A stretch of 18,923 nt of DNA from Terfezia claveryi (taxonomy: Eukaryota > Ascomycota > Pezizomycetes > Pezizales > Pezizaceae): contig WHUX01000571.1 of NCBI GenBank assembly GCA_015179025.1, positions 1 through 18,923 of the forward strand, in the 5' to 3' direction. Below the pieces are notes generated by a model that saw only the letters and a program-made list of their open reading frames with translations, had not been told where the DNA came from and searched no databases. Position numbers and translations under genes: made by a program. Below, piece after piece: positions 7,532 to 17,559 of this stretch. Numbering within the stretch: position 1 is the stretch's first letter; the number at the start of each line of letters is the position of its first letter.

Positions 7532-7576
7532 TACATAATAAACAATAGGGAAATTTACAATGAGTACATGTATACT

Positions 7577-7691
7577 GGTGTTTTGCATGCTTCCGCTGGC
7601 GCTATATATTGGTGTTTTTCATGCTTCCGCTGGCTCTGTATATTGGTTTTTTCATGCTTTTGCCAGCTCTAGATATTGGTGTGTTTCATGC
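7577..7691. repeat. 34-bp tandem repeat related to the fold-back element
   Basis: Three units in direct orientation of GGTGTTTTGCATGCTTCCGC + TGGCGCTATATATT (34, 34 and 33 bp) plus a partial fourth. The same module makes up the arms and centre of the fold-back at 5300-5554, about 2 kb away. Confidence 0.85.
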
Positions 7692-7855
7692 TAGGAAGTA
7701 TGATGGAAGTGGACGCTACATGACGCAGACTGAGGCACGCACACTATAGAAGTGGCAATTCTAGGCGATTAGTATTTTCAGGGAATACAAGAAATCTTCT
7801 ACTCTGAGCATTGTATTAACAGACCAGAATATATACATAAGAAAAGCTCTGCCAT

Positions 7856-8025
7856 CTCCCGCTTGCTCAATCCTCCGCTTGCCCAATCCCCACTTGCTCA
7901 ATCCCTATACCCACTTGCTCAATCCCCCACTTGCTCAATCCTCATACCCACTTGCTCAATCCCCTGCTTGCTCAATCCTCATACCTACTTGCTCAATCCC
8001 CTACTTGCTTAACATCCTGCTAGCT
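7856..8025. repeat. CCCACTTGCTCAATCC minisatellite
   Basis: About nine units of 16 bp, some extended by TCATAC or CTATAC to 22 bp, decaying towards 8010. It ends at the stop codon of the integrase gene on the other strand. The plus frame 7879-8079 is repeat-driven. Confidence 0.85.
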
Positions 8026-8587
8026 CTTATATTGAATTCGTACATGGGTGCGGTCCTAATCCAGTATGACAATGGGTAGTACATGAACGTCCTTCTTTTT
8101 TGCATTGGCAGCAACGGTCAGAACATAGGCCTTTGCATTTGCAGCGAACTATAGATCCAGCAGAGGCAAGACATGCAACTTTATGCAGCGACTTTGGTTT
8201 TTGACTTTGCCATTCTAATGGAATAGACTTAAGGTAGGCTGGTCTAATACTGGAAGGAAGCCGCTCCAATTCACTAGTGGGATAGTATCGATCTAACAGG
8301 CCATATTCACTATATAGCTGATGTCGGTCTGGATGAGGCTTGTAGACAACTCTACAAAAAATTCGGCGATAGTTGGTAGAAGCTCGATCAATACCAGGAA
8401 TTCGTAAGCTGACGAGATCACCTATTATGAAGGTATCTATTTTGTGCTGTTGAATATATCGATTTGCCATTTTCTTCCGAGCTGTTGTAGTACGTTTGCG
8501 GACTTTTGCTAGCATAATGTCGGTACTGCCAGTGGGAAGTTCAAGTTGAACAGAAGTAGATTGACTCAAAGGTTCAATCAAACTATT

Positions 8588-8765
8588 TTCTTCGTCATCC
8601 TCCTCCTCCTCATTCTCCTCATTATCCTCCTCTTGCTCATCCTCTTCCTCATCATCTTCTTCCTCTTCCTCCTCCTCCTCCCCCTCCTCTTCATCCTCCT
8701 CCTTCTCTTCTTTATCCTCATCCTCTACTTTCTTATCATTATTCTCTACTTCCTCATCATTTGCA
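8588..8765. repeat. Trinucleotide-rich acidic tract inside integrase exon 4
   Basis: On the coding (minus) strand this is a run of GAG/GAT/GAA codons giving a Glu/Asp-rich linker between the DDE core and the C-terminal domain. On the plus strand it gives an unlikely hydrophobic Leu/Ile frame (8546-8770). The length in codons probably varies by slippage. Confidence 0.8.
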
Positions 8766-8854
8766 TCTAGGATTGGAGATAAACGACCTGGAAGATGATG
8801 TACTTTTTGTTTAAATACAACTTCATATGGACTATATCCAGTTGTCGAGTGAAT

Positions 8855-8913
8855 CTAATATTATTAGTTTCATTATTATAAGACTAGCCTGAGTATTAGA
8901 AATAATTACTTAC
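8855..8913 (-). other. Intron 3 of the integrase gene (59 bp)
   Basis: Consensus donor GTAAGT, branch-like ACTAAT and acceptor ATTAG. Removal joins LAMNQQ to IHSTTGYSP between codons, the expected run-on of the DDE core. Confidence 0.85.
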
Positions 8914-9417
8914 TTGTTGATTCATTGCTAAAATTACAATAGGTAAAATCTGTACCCATCGATTGTCACCTGATTTAGCTTTGGCCATTCGAATCTTCTG
9001 CTTTAGAACAGCATTTACTTGTTCTATCAATCCTTATGTTTGAGGATGGCGTGGACGTCCTCGTATTAAAGAAATTCCATGATATTCTATAATAACAAGT
9101 ACTTCACCTTTAAACTCATTACCATTGTCGCATTGAAGAATTTTTGGTGGACCAAATTGTCCAATCCATATGAGGAGGATATTAGCAACTTCAGTACTTT
9201 CCTTAGACTTTAAAGGATAAGCACTAGAAAATTTACTAAAATAATCACGAATATGTAAAATCCATTAGTATTCCCCATCTGGATCAGCTCGCATATCGAT
9301 TAGATCAATTTGTACTCATTCCCAAAGATTATTAACAATGATTGGTTGTAGTGGACCACGACTTTGACTTGGTTTATTAAGTGCACATAGTTGACAATGC
9401 TGTAACAGTTCCATAAC

Positions 9418-9471
9418 CTATACCAAAAATTAATATTAATATATACTAAGTAGATTCAGACTTAACTATAC
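9418..9471 (-). other. Intron 2 of the integrase gene (54 bp)
   Basis: 5' GTATAG and 3' GGTATAG. Removal joins HGINHKE to VMELLQHC between codons and completes the HHCC finger. The donor is weaker than those of the other two introns. Confidence 0.65.
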
Positions 9472-9745
9472 CTCCTTATGATTAATTCCATGGTACTTCT
9501 CGCTAATAGTTGCATAGGTTTTGTTCTTGCCTGCATGCATTAATGTATCATGAGTATGTGCAATAACGTCAAATACATCATGCTCTAAGACTACTCATTG
9601 ATTATTTTTCCCAGCAATAAAATATAAAGCATTATTTCGTAGCTCATATTTCTTGAGTGCCTTTGATTGTAGCTTAATTTCTATTGTATTGCCTTTAGCA
9701 GCCTTTAGATTTGGATCTCGAAGGTATGCCTTAATTTTGCGATAC

Positions 9746-9797
9746 CTAGATAGCATTTATTAGTCACTATTATACTAGATAATTTCAGGGTTATTAC
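9746..9797 (-). other. Intron 1 of the integrase gene (52 bp)
   Basis: 5' GTAATA, branch-like GACTAAT 17 bases before the 3' CTAG. Removing it restores the frame across a split codon (GAG AA|G TAT), linking LTFEK to YRKIKAYLRDP. Confidence 0.75.
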
Positions 9798-9970
9798 TTC
9801 TCAAAAGTCAAGCAAGATTTGTTACTTGTTGTATACAAATACTCTTCAAAGTTGGTGCGAGCAGTACCAGAAAATGCTTCAATAGCACTTGGAGATGGAG
9901 CGGACCCTAGAGGATGAAACTGGTTGAGATCAGTCTCAGTATGATCTTGAGTGATAGACATTGGTAGAGA

Positions 9971-10090
9971 TTGGTAAGAGTATGATATTGTAGAGACCGG
10001 TAAGAGTGTGATATTGTAGAGACCGGTAAGAGTATGATATTGTAGAGGCCGGTAAGAGTGTGATATTGTAGAGACTAGTAAGAGTGTGAT
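9971..10090. repeat. 26-bp tandem repeat upstream of the integrase start
   Basis: Four to five units of GGTAAGAGTATGATATTG + TAGAGACC, with A/G variants. It lies directly 5' (minus strand) of the preferred integrase start, so it is probably promoter or leader sequence of that gene or element. Confidence 0.85.
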
Positions 10091-10163
10091 TAAGCAAAGC
10101 AATAGTTAAAACTCTGTAGCATCGTGATCTTTAAAGGCTACTATTGTGAGGGCTACATCCTCT

Positions 10164-10330
10164 TGTTCTTTGACCTAATGTTTCTCTACATAATAACCTT
10201 CATTTCGGGTATACCTCTACTGAGTATTTTCTACGATAGGTCATTTTATGTTATCTCCGATGTTCTTTGACCAAATGTTGCTACAAAATTACCTTCATAT
10301 CGGATATGTCCCTATTTAGTAATTTTAATG
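10164..10330. repeat. 97-bp direct duplication
   Basis: TGTTCTTTGACC at 10164 and 10261 begins two similar stretches (CTAATGTTTCT..ACCTTCATTTCGGGTAT against CAAATGTTGCT..ACCTTCATATCGGATAT), offset by 97 bp. Imperfect, no coding potential recognised. Confidence 0.6.
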
Positions 10331-10389
10331 TCGCTGTGGCCGCTGTGGCCGCAATCCTTGTTGCTATCCGTGACATTGAACAATTTAAT

Positions 10390-10518
10390 CCCGTAACGGC
10401 CTGGTCAGTTGCGATATCCAGCCATACCGTAATGGCCTGGTCCGTTGCGATATCCAGTCCATACCAGTATGGACCGGGCCATACCGGTATGGACCGGATC
10501 CCGGAACGGACCAGAACA
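10390..10518. repeat. GC-rich palindrome-cluster repeat, copy 2 (inverted relative to copy 1)
   Basis: It contains CCATACCGGTATGG (10479-10492), the variant CCATACCAGTATGG (10459-10472) and a third degenerate copy CCATACCGTAATGG (10422-10435), plus CGTTGCGATATCCAG twice. It is bounded by CCCGTAACGGCC and by CGGAACGGACCAGAACATATAT, which is the reverse complement of the entry of copy 1 at 1678-1702. Confidence 0.6.
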
Positions 10519-10547
10519 TATATAGAGTATAAAATTACTCCTCCAAT

Positions 10548-10845
10548 CACACTAACACTTGCTTTAATACTTACTCTAATACTCGCTCCAATACTCATGC
10601 TAATACTTGCTTTAATACTCACTTTAATACTTGCTCTAACACTCATTCTAATACTCACTCTAATACTTATTCTAATACTTACTCTAATACTTACTCTAAT
10701 ACTCACTCTAATACTCACTCTAATACTTGCTCCAATACTTGCTCTAATACCTACTCCAATACTCACTATAATACATACACTAATCCTTGCTCCAATACTC
10801 GCACTTATACTCACTCTATTACATACTCTAATATTTACCATAATG
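10548..10845. repeat. 12-bp tandem repeat CTAATACTCACT
   Basis: About 25 units with C/T and G/A variants (CTAATACTTGCT, CCAATACTCGCA). The 12-bp period yields a stop-free Leu/Ile/Thr plus frame and a Ser/Ile/Val minus frame, neither of which looks like a protein. Confidence 0.92.
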
Positions 10846-10848
10846 TGC

Positions 10849-11017
10849 TAGGATATAAAGTAAAGGGGAAATATATAGAGAGGTGAGTTATATATGCAGA
10901 AAAATTATAATTGCCAAGACCGACTAGTAAAGCCAACAATTTAGACTTTCTGAAGACAATAAGATAAGGGATAACAAGAGAAGTGGTAGGATAGTAATTA
11001 ATGGCACTCAGTGTAAG
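10849..11017. other. Unassigned spacer before the chromovirus LTR
   Basis: AT-rich, no repeat or gene seen. The five bases preceding the LTR are GTAAG, which would be the left target duplication of copy A if its right end were available. Confidence 0.4.
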
Positions 11018-12477
11018 TGTCACGAGGTGACATTCAGCTCTACCAAAGGTACTTGGGCCCTTATAGAACGACCCTAGGATCTATATAGACTCTAGGTATA
11101 CGCTTAGCAGTATGGTGCAAATGTTTCAAATACTTATCTATAACAGTTAAGTATATGAAACAGGTATGAACCTCAGAGTGGTTTATAATCATCCCATATA
11201 GTTAAGACCCTTATAGAACGTCCATAGACCCTTGAGGGAGCTACGGTTTAAGTTTCATAAGTATCCGATTAATGGTTTAATAGTTATACCTAGATCAATA
11301 TGCTGGCTATATGCATACATATACAAGCTATTAGCTATTACCCTGAAGTCTTGGCGTTACCCTGAATTGCTCATTATTACCCTGAACTTAAGGAAAATAA
11401 ATTCGGTAAAAATAACTAAAAAAATGAAGGACCGATGGCGCACTTTAGAGCAAAGTACGTCCAGTGATACTATAGAGGAGTCACACAAGACAGAGGCCAA
11501 AGGTAGGGCCAAAACAGAAAGTTCTCCGAATTTAATGTTTCAAGGTTCTACCTAAGCCTACCCTTCGTCCTGATTCCATTTGTGCAATCCCTTTTATGAT
11601 CGGAGCTAAACTCATGGAGATATAAGACTTTTAATATAGTCATATATATCCACGAGTAGGTTTACTTATTATTAGTAATAACTCCATGAATAATTTGGGT
11701 ATTGAGATGAACTAAGATTCTATAATCTTCTATGCATTGATACCTTTCTAATGGTAATATACTTGTAACCCACGGTTCTCTATTCATAGAGTTATGTGCA
11801 GTTCAAAATTATTTTTAATGGATACTAAATACTATTAAGTGAATATTGCTGGAAACATAATTAGATGTCTTCGGATACTGTCGGATAGTAATTCGATAGT
11901 ATCGAGGATTGGTAACGTATCTGAAATTGAATTTAGTTGTCTCGGATAAGAATTCTTTAATGGGATAAGTGAGCTATAAACGAAGTATGTATAACATGCA
12001 GACATAGGAATATTCTCTACGTTCGGGTTAGTAACCTGTAACAATGAGTGCAGATAGCAACTGCATTAACAAAGGTGTAGATGGCATAACACTTAGGAAG
12101 AAATTTTAAGGTGACAGGTAGGCTCGCATTTTATAAAATATTTTTATTATAAGAATATCTACAAACACTGCACGATATAAATAGTGCAAGTAGTTCCAGT
12201 TGAATTTATTCTACTACCAGCGAGTATTCGAAAGCAAGAGCTCCTTGAGTACACGAAGCCTACAAAGTTCTAAGTCTTGAGTTAACTTTATATTTAAGCG
12301 ATATAGGATTTATTTTGTATTGCGAAATAAGATCCGTCATAAGAAACTACTATTAGACTAAACTTTTCTGCTATAGGATTGATATTCTGTGTTGCGGAAT
12401 AGATATTGTTATGGTAGAAAATTACGGCCGTCCTAATAGTTGTAAGAATGCTATTAGTTAATAGGGTCCTCGTGATA
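11018..12477 (+). repeat. 5' LTR of copy A (1460 bp)
   Basis: Starts TGTCACGAGGTGACA and ends CCTCGTGATA, where the last bases are a C-to-T change of CGTGACA. It aligns end to end with the complement of 14249-15701, with roughly 90% identity where I compared it, and the differences are mostly transitions. The 69-codon frame inside it (11835-12044 minus) is shared by both copies but is part of the LTR, not a gene. Confidence 0.85.
11439..11459. promoter_or_regulatory. LTR hairpin, copy A
   Basis: CGCACTTT-AGAGC-AAAGTACG, the counterpart of the perfect hairpin at 15266-15285, with one stem mismatch. Possibly an RNA structure in the LTR transcript or a binding site. Confidence 0.45.
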
Positions 12478-12649
12478 TTACTTTGTAGCTAGTGATTCTC
12501 ATTATCATTTACTATTATATACTCTAATCATATTAAGTTCCCATAAACCAAGAGGGCCTTGCCAGCCCTACCAACCCCTTATATTCCCAGATGTCACACC
12601 TTGTACCATCATACAAAGACTACATAATCTGCCACAATCAGATACAGAT

Positions 12650-14248
12650 ATGGAAGATAATCTCATAGATATCCCAATGGAGGATATTTTATCCTGTAGG
12701 ATAGAATCCTCAAGACACCCCATATATAGTCTAGACAAGTTGCAGTCATTTCCACCTAGATTAATTGATTGATTTGGCCTACCTTCCCGAAGACCACCTC
12801 GATGGACAAACAGCAATACCTCTTCACAATGCTATCCCGTACAACCCCCATTACGTCCAATTCGACCCCCTCGCATAGGACTAAGCCAACAAGAATATAA
12901 TGAATTATTGGCTAGAATAGTTCGTGATAGAACCATAGAATTCGAACGGCAACGAGCCGAAATTCTAAACCTTACCGAAGGTCTAAATGCCCAAGCTAGT
13001 TTTCTAAAACAAGCACAAGAAGCTCATACTATTGTATTTAATGGTGCTAGAGCAACTTGTGAAAACTTAAAGTTGCTATGACAATAGGTAACTGAAGAAG
13101 TAGCAGCTCTAAAAGGGCAAATGGATGGACAAGAAGATGATATGAAACGGCTAACAGTTTATATTAATGAAACGTTAGAAATCCAATGGAAAGAGCTAAC
13201 AAAAAAGCTCAAGGAGGATACAAAGGTAATAATAGATACAGCTAGAGTTAAGTTTGATGGAATCAAGGCCGATGTGGGCAAGCTAAATGATTGGGCATAA
13301 AAAGCAATCAAATAAAAACAAGATAATCATATTCGAGTTGTAAAACTAACAAAGAATCAGTAGAAGAACTTTCTCGCCAAATTCAAACTCATAAACGAAA
13401 GCTCTAAGATCTACAAGAGCAACCACTTGGCCAACAGTACCCACCCAAATAAACTCGATTGATTGATGATGATATTGAAGATTTTATCATCCGTAGAACT
13501 CGGACAGGTCCAGTACCACCTCCACCACCTCCACCACCTCCACCTCCAGTCCAGAAAACCTGAGTTCTTACTGACAAGAACGAACCCTGAAACCTCCCCT
13601 TACCAACGAAGTTCAATGGAACTTCAAGCAAGCTGAAAGAATTTCTGATGAAGGTAGACCACACCTTTGAATGCATGCCACTAACATACTCTACTCATAG
13701 CGAAAAAATCTTGTTTGTAGCAGATCTACTTACAGGAAGTGCAAGCACTTGATATTACACAAACCAATACAAGCGTACACTAGATGCCAACTCTGGATGG
13801 GTTGAATGGGACACGTTTAATATCTTTAAATGTGAATTCATAAACGCACACTAGAACCAGCATGAGAAGTGGGATGCAAAGGTCTCCCTTCAGAAGAAGT
13901 TCTAGAAGAAAGGTGAGTTGATGAAAGGTTTTATCGCTCGTGTCAGAGTTTATCAGTTGGTAGCGGAACTATTGCAAGAACAGCTCTGGGAGCACCTGAT
14001 TAGTGCAATTCAGCCTGAGACTCAGGCCCATATAGTCTGAGTCAGTACTGACAAAGATATTCTAGTTAAGGTACCTGCTAGTACAGAAATATGCTTCCAG
14101 GCTCTCACAAATGCCAGGTCTCAGGTTGAGTATGAGAAGGTTAGGGAGGTACATGCACAAAGCCAGTTCCATCAAAAAGAATAGGCTGCTAGTGTGAAAA
14201 AGAAGGTACCCATTACCCCCAAGACTACCGAGAAAAAATCCGAGAACC
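12650..14248 (+). pseudogene. gag of chromovirus copy A, multiply broken and interrupted by copy B
   Basis: The frame begins at ATG 12650 (upstream codons are also open). The first part is a long charged helical region (about 12880-13345, for example RTIEFERQRAEILNLTEGL), probably a coiled coil. The frame then shifts near 13350. Next come a poly-Pro stretch (13512-13550) and the capsid signature LPTKFNGTSSKLKEFL (13600 on), followed by AEL..LLTGSA-type core residues, GWVEWDTF, and MKGFIARVRVYQL. At least nine in-frame stops occur, mostly TAG/TAA/TGA one C-to-T away from CAG/CAA/CGA. The reading ends in KKSEN at the LTR junction before any zinc knuckle. The protein would form the retrotransposon particle. 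It has the same general architecture as the gag at 1-737 but a different sequence. Confidence 0.8.
13512..13550 (+). repeat. Proline-coding CCACCT repeat in gag
   Basis: A short (CCACCTCCA)n run coding about 11 consecutive prolines between the coiled coil and capsid core. The complementary strand gives a Gly run inside a spurious minus frame. Confidence 0.8.
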
Positions 14249-15701
14249 TGTCACGGGGGCCCTATTGACTGATAGTGCTCTTGCGACTATTAGGACGACC
14301 GTAGTTTACTGCCGCAACAATATCTATTCCACAAAACAGAATATCAATCCTATAGCAGTAAAGTTCAATCCAACTAAAGTCCCTCATGACGGATCTTATT
14401 TCGCAACACAAAATAAATCCTATGTCGCTTGAACGTGAAGTTAACTCAAGACTTAGAACTTTGTAGGCTTCGTGTACTCAAGGTGCTCTTGCTTTCGAAT
14501 ACTCACTGGTGGTAGAATGAATTCAACCGGAACTACTTGCACTATTTATATCCCGTGGTGTTCGTAGATATTCTTATGATAAAAATATTTTATAAAACGC
14601 GGGCCTACCTATCACCTCGGAATTTCTTCCTAAGTGTTATGCCATCCACACCTTTGTTAATGCAGTTGCTATCTGCACTCGTTGTCACAGGTTACTAACC
14701 CGAACGTAGAGAATATTCCCATGTCTGCATGTTATACGTACTTCATATATAGCTCACTTATCCCATTAAAGAATTCTTATCCGAGACAACTAAATTCAAT
14801 TTCAGATTCGTTACCAATCCCCGATACTATCGAATTACCATCCGACAATATCCGAAGGCATCTAATTATGTTTCCGGCAATATTCACTTAATAATGTCTA
14901 GTATCCATTGAAAATAATTTCAACTGCACATAACTCTATGAATAGAGAACCGTGGGTCATAAGTAGATTACCATTGGAAAGGTATCAATGCATAGAAGAT
15001 TATAGAATCTTAGTTTATTTCGATACCCAAATTATTCACGGAGTTATTACCAATAATAAGTAAACCTCCTCGTGACCTATATGACCATATTAAAAGTCTT
15101 ATATCTCCATGTGTTTAACTCCGATCATAAAAAGGATTGCAGAAATGGAATCAGGACGAAGAGTAGGCCTAGATAGAACCTTGAAACATTAAATTCGGAG
15201 AACTTTATGTTTTGGCCCTACCTTTGGCCTCTGTCCTGGGCGCACTCCCTTATAGTATCACCGGACGCACTTTGGTTAAAGTGCGCCCTCGGTCCTTCAT
15301 TTTTTTAGTTATTTTTACGAATTATTTTCCTTAAGTTCAGGGTAATAATTAAATTCAGGGTAACGCCAAGACTTCAGGGTAACAGCTAATAGCTAGTATA
15401 TGTATGCATATAGCCAGCATATTGATCTGGTATAACTATTGAACCATTAATCGGATACTTATGAAACTTAAACCGTAGCTCCCTCAAGGGTCTATGGACG
15501 TTCCATAAGGGTCTTAACCATCTAGGATGATTATAAACCACTCCGAGGTTCATACCCGTTTCATATACTTAACTCTTATAGATAAGTATTAGAAACGTTT
15601 GCACTACACTGCTAAGAGTGTACCTAGAGTCCATATAGATTCTAGGGTCGTTCTATAAGGGCCCAAGTACCTTTGGTAGGGCTGGATGTCACCCCGTGAC
15701 A
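14249..15701 (-). repeat. 3' LTR of copy B (1453 bp)
   Basis: The ends are TGTCACGGGG at 14249 and CCCCGTGACA at 15701, a 10-bp perfect terminal inverted repeat. The 15 bases TGTCACCCCGTGACA at 15687-15701 are themselves nearly palindromic. The orientation follows from the polypurine tract and pol on its right side. The plus frame at 14682-14891 is the LTR counterpart of the one at 11835-12044. Confidence 0.88.
15266..15285. promoter_or_regulatory. LTR hairpin, copy B (perfect 8-bp stem)
   Basis: CGCACTTT-GGTT-AAAGTGCG with a 4-base loop, next to an A/T-rich run (TTCATTTTTTTAG). In copy A one stem pair is lost by a G-to-A change. Confidence 0.5.
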
Positions 15702-15704
15702 GTG

Positions 15705-15715
15705 CCTCCCTCCTT
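15705..15715 (-). other. Polypurine tract
   Basis: AAGGAGGGAGG on the minus strand, three bases (CAC) before the LTR start. It is the expected primer for plus-strand synthesis and fixes the LTR as the 3' one of copy B. Confidence 0.7.
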
Positions 15716-15945
15716 AAGGTTCTTGTCCGCAAGAACCTAATTGATCATGCAATCAGAATCATTATTGCTACTAACAACAATGGATGGGGCTTGAGGACCA
15801 GTCCTCATATACAACAGCCAAAACATAGCTGCGTACGTCTCTTTGCACCCCTGGGACAATATGGCATAAGAAATACAGGTAAAACAAAAACGTAAAGATA
15901 ATTCAAAAAACCTAATGCCTAATAATAGGAAAAAAAGAAAAATCC

Positions 15946-17514
15946 TCACAAGATAACATCAGGGTCCCGAGGCTTACGAGGATTATCCAGATGGAATTTT
16001 CGAATTAAATCGGCTGCTCCATCCTTCAGGTTCTCATATGGTTCCCATGTGTCGTCATCAGGACCGTAACCCTTCCAAGAGACTAAATACATAACCCGTC
16101 CCTTCCTGAGCTCACTCGTCCTAACCTTTTCCACCTGGTATTCCGATTCTTCGAGGTCGACTGGAGGGGGTGTTGGTGAGCGTCTGCCGGCAATCGTATT
16201 AAGGTGGTAGGGTTCCAACAAACTAATATGAAAAACTGGGTGAGTTTTGCCTGTACTTGGGGAAGCTCTAACTCATAGGCATAGGTGCCTATAAGCCGTT
16301 TGATTCTAAACTTCCCTCGTAACTTGTAGTCAAGCTTCTTGGTCGGACGCCTTGTTTTGATGTTCTTTGCGTTGACCATGACCCAATCTCCCACTTTGAA
16401 TGTCGGTTCCTTCTCTGCTACCTTGAGATTGTAATATTTGGACATCCGGTCCTGCGCTGCCTTCATGTTCTCCCTCATAGCCTCCTCATTGCGTCCAAGG
16501 TTTCGACTGTCTTGACTGCCTCAGGGTTGTTCGATTCAGTTGAGGCTTCGGTTGGGTTCTGGAAATTATTTTCTGGGTGTTGAGCGTATGCGGCAAAGAA
16601 TGGTGTGAGTTTGGTACTAGAATGGACAGTATTATTATAACAGAACTCGGCAAATGGTAATAACTCGACCCAGTCATCCTGATCCCAACAGCAATACGTC
16701 CGTAGATAATGCTCAAGGGTCTGGTTGACTCGTTCAGTTTGACCATCAGTCTGGGGTGATATGCCGAGGACTTATCCAACTCAACTCCTAATAACCGCAT
16801 TACCTCCATCCAAAACGAACTTGTAAAACCGAATCCCGATCCGAAACAACCCTCTTTGGTAATCCGTGCAGCCTCCAAACCTCCTTGACAAATATCCCAG
16901 CCAACTCTTTTGCCTTCCGGTTCTTTAAAGGAATGAAATGCGACATCTTAGTAAACCTATCAACAATAACCCAGATCTGATTATACCCTTTGACTGGTGG
17001 TAAATCAGTGATGAAATCCATCGAAATGTGTTCCCACGGCCTATAGGGGATTGGAAGAGGTACAAGCTTGCCATATTTCTTGTGTCTTGCTGTCTTGTTT
17101 CTTTGGCAAGCATCACATGTGCGAATTAGTTTCGTACCCAGTCTTCCATGTTAGGCCAGTAGTAATTTCGTTTCATTAGCTCGAGGGTTTTGTCACGTCC
17201 GAAATGACCTGCAACTTTAGCATCATGACTTTGGAAAGCCACTTTCAACTTAAGGAATTGTTGTCAGGTATATATAGGCGACGTTCATAGGTTACCATGT
17301 CATCTTCTAAACCGTAATGATCGAGTCCAGGATACTCCTTGCCAAACTTCAACGCGTTCCGAATCCCTAACCACTTGTCATCCTTGAGGCCAGCCTCTTG
17401 GATCTCCTTCGACCAACTTGATTCTTCTGTTTGTGAGGCCTTCACTGCCATAATGCGGCGCGTTACTAGACTCTCCTCACTTGTTCCCAGTTGGAATTGA
17501 CCAGGCTTGAACAT
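15946..17514 (-). pseudogene. pol, integrase and chromodomain part (copy B)
   Basis: From the upstream side: a linker (17514-17245); an HHCC-type finger around 17240-17120 (H..AGHFGRDKTLELMKRNYYW); the DDE core from 17021 (MDFITDLPPVKGYNQIWVIVDRF, then VVSDRDSV); after a frame change SFWMEVMRLLGVELDKSSAYHP; after another, AMRENMKAAQDRMSKYYNLK and the GDWVMVNAKNIKT domain; finally a chromodomain (EYQVEKVRTSELRKGRVMYL, then VSWKGYGPDDDTWEP) ending at TAA near 15946. The integrase inserts the cDNA. The chromodomain is known in this family to direct insertion to modified histones. Frame changes near 16840, 16740, 16480 and 16225 break the gene. The chromodomain itself is intact as a 91-codon frame. 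Confidence 0.88.
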
Positions 17515-17559
17515 CCGAATCGTGTGGTCCTGCTTCTCTCCCCTCCTTCGAGGTAGGAT

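Larger units (their letters stand above)
8027..9961 (-). pseudogene. Transposon integrase, KRBA2/SCAND3-like, four exons, four stop codons
   Basis: Exons 9961-9798, 9745-9472, 9417-8914 and 8854-8027 join in frame to 590 codons. In order: N-terminal part; HHCC zinc finger (H120, H125, C154, C157); rve-type DDE core with D184 or D187, D243 (CDNGNEF) and E278 (GLIEQVN), a D-x34-E spacing; HSTTGYSPYEVVF after the core; an acidic insert (about 347-403) nearly all Glu/Asp; a C-terminal integrase domain (IIGDLVSLRIPGIDR); and a Cys-rich knuckle (CKCKGLCSDRCCQCKKEG, about 552-569). HHCC + DDE + terminal Cys cluster is the layout of the integrases that gave rise to vertebrate KRBA2 and SCAND3. Stops at codons 105, 180, 197 and 274 are TGA or TAA, each one C-to-T from CGA or CAA. 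A start at 10102 is in frame but would lie in a 26-bp tandem repeat, so 9961 is preferred. No terminal repeats of the parent element were found. Confidence 0.8.
11018..14248 (+). mobile_element. Chromovirus family 2, copy A: 5' LTR and gag, interrupted
   Basis: A 1460-bp LTR (11018-12477) is followed by a leader and a gag frame, all on the plus strand. The element stops at 14248, where the end of an LTR of the same family in opposite orientation begins. If copy B inserted here, the rest of copy A (pol, 3' LTR) should resume beyond the right edge of the window. The five bases at the junction are GAACC. Confidence 0.75.

Noticed and set aside
8546..8770. Hydrophobic Leu/Ile plus-strand frame that looks like a membrane protein
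   Set aside because: It is the complement of the Glu/Asp codon tract of the integrase gene.
10267..10851. 194-codon plus-strand frame and 186-codon minus-strand frame
   Set aside because: Most of both frames is translation of a 12-bp tandem repeat, and the remainder covers the GC-rich palindrome island.
13404..13676. Minus-strand 90-codon frame with a Gly run
   Set aside because: Antisense of the gag poly-Pro stretch and capsid start, which are clearly coding on the plus strand.
14682..14891. Conserved 69-codon frame found at 14682-14891 and, inverted, at 11835-12044
   Set aside because: Conservation is explained by both lying at the same place within the two copies of one LTR.
15686..15949. 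Short frames on both strands between the LTR and the pol stop
   Set aside because: They occupy the 3' untranslated part and polypurine tract of copy B and show no domain.
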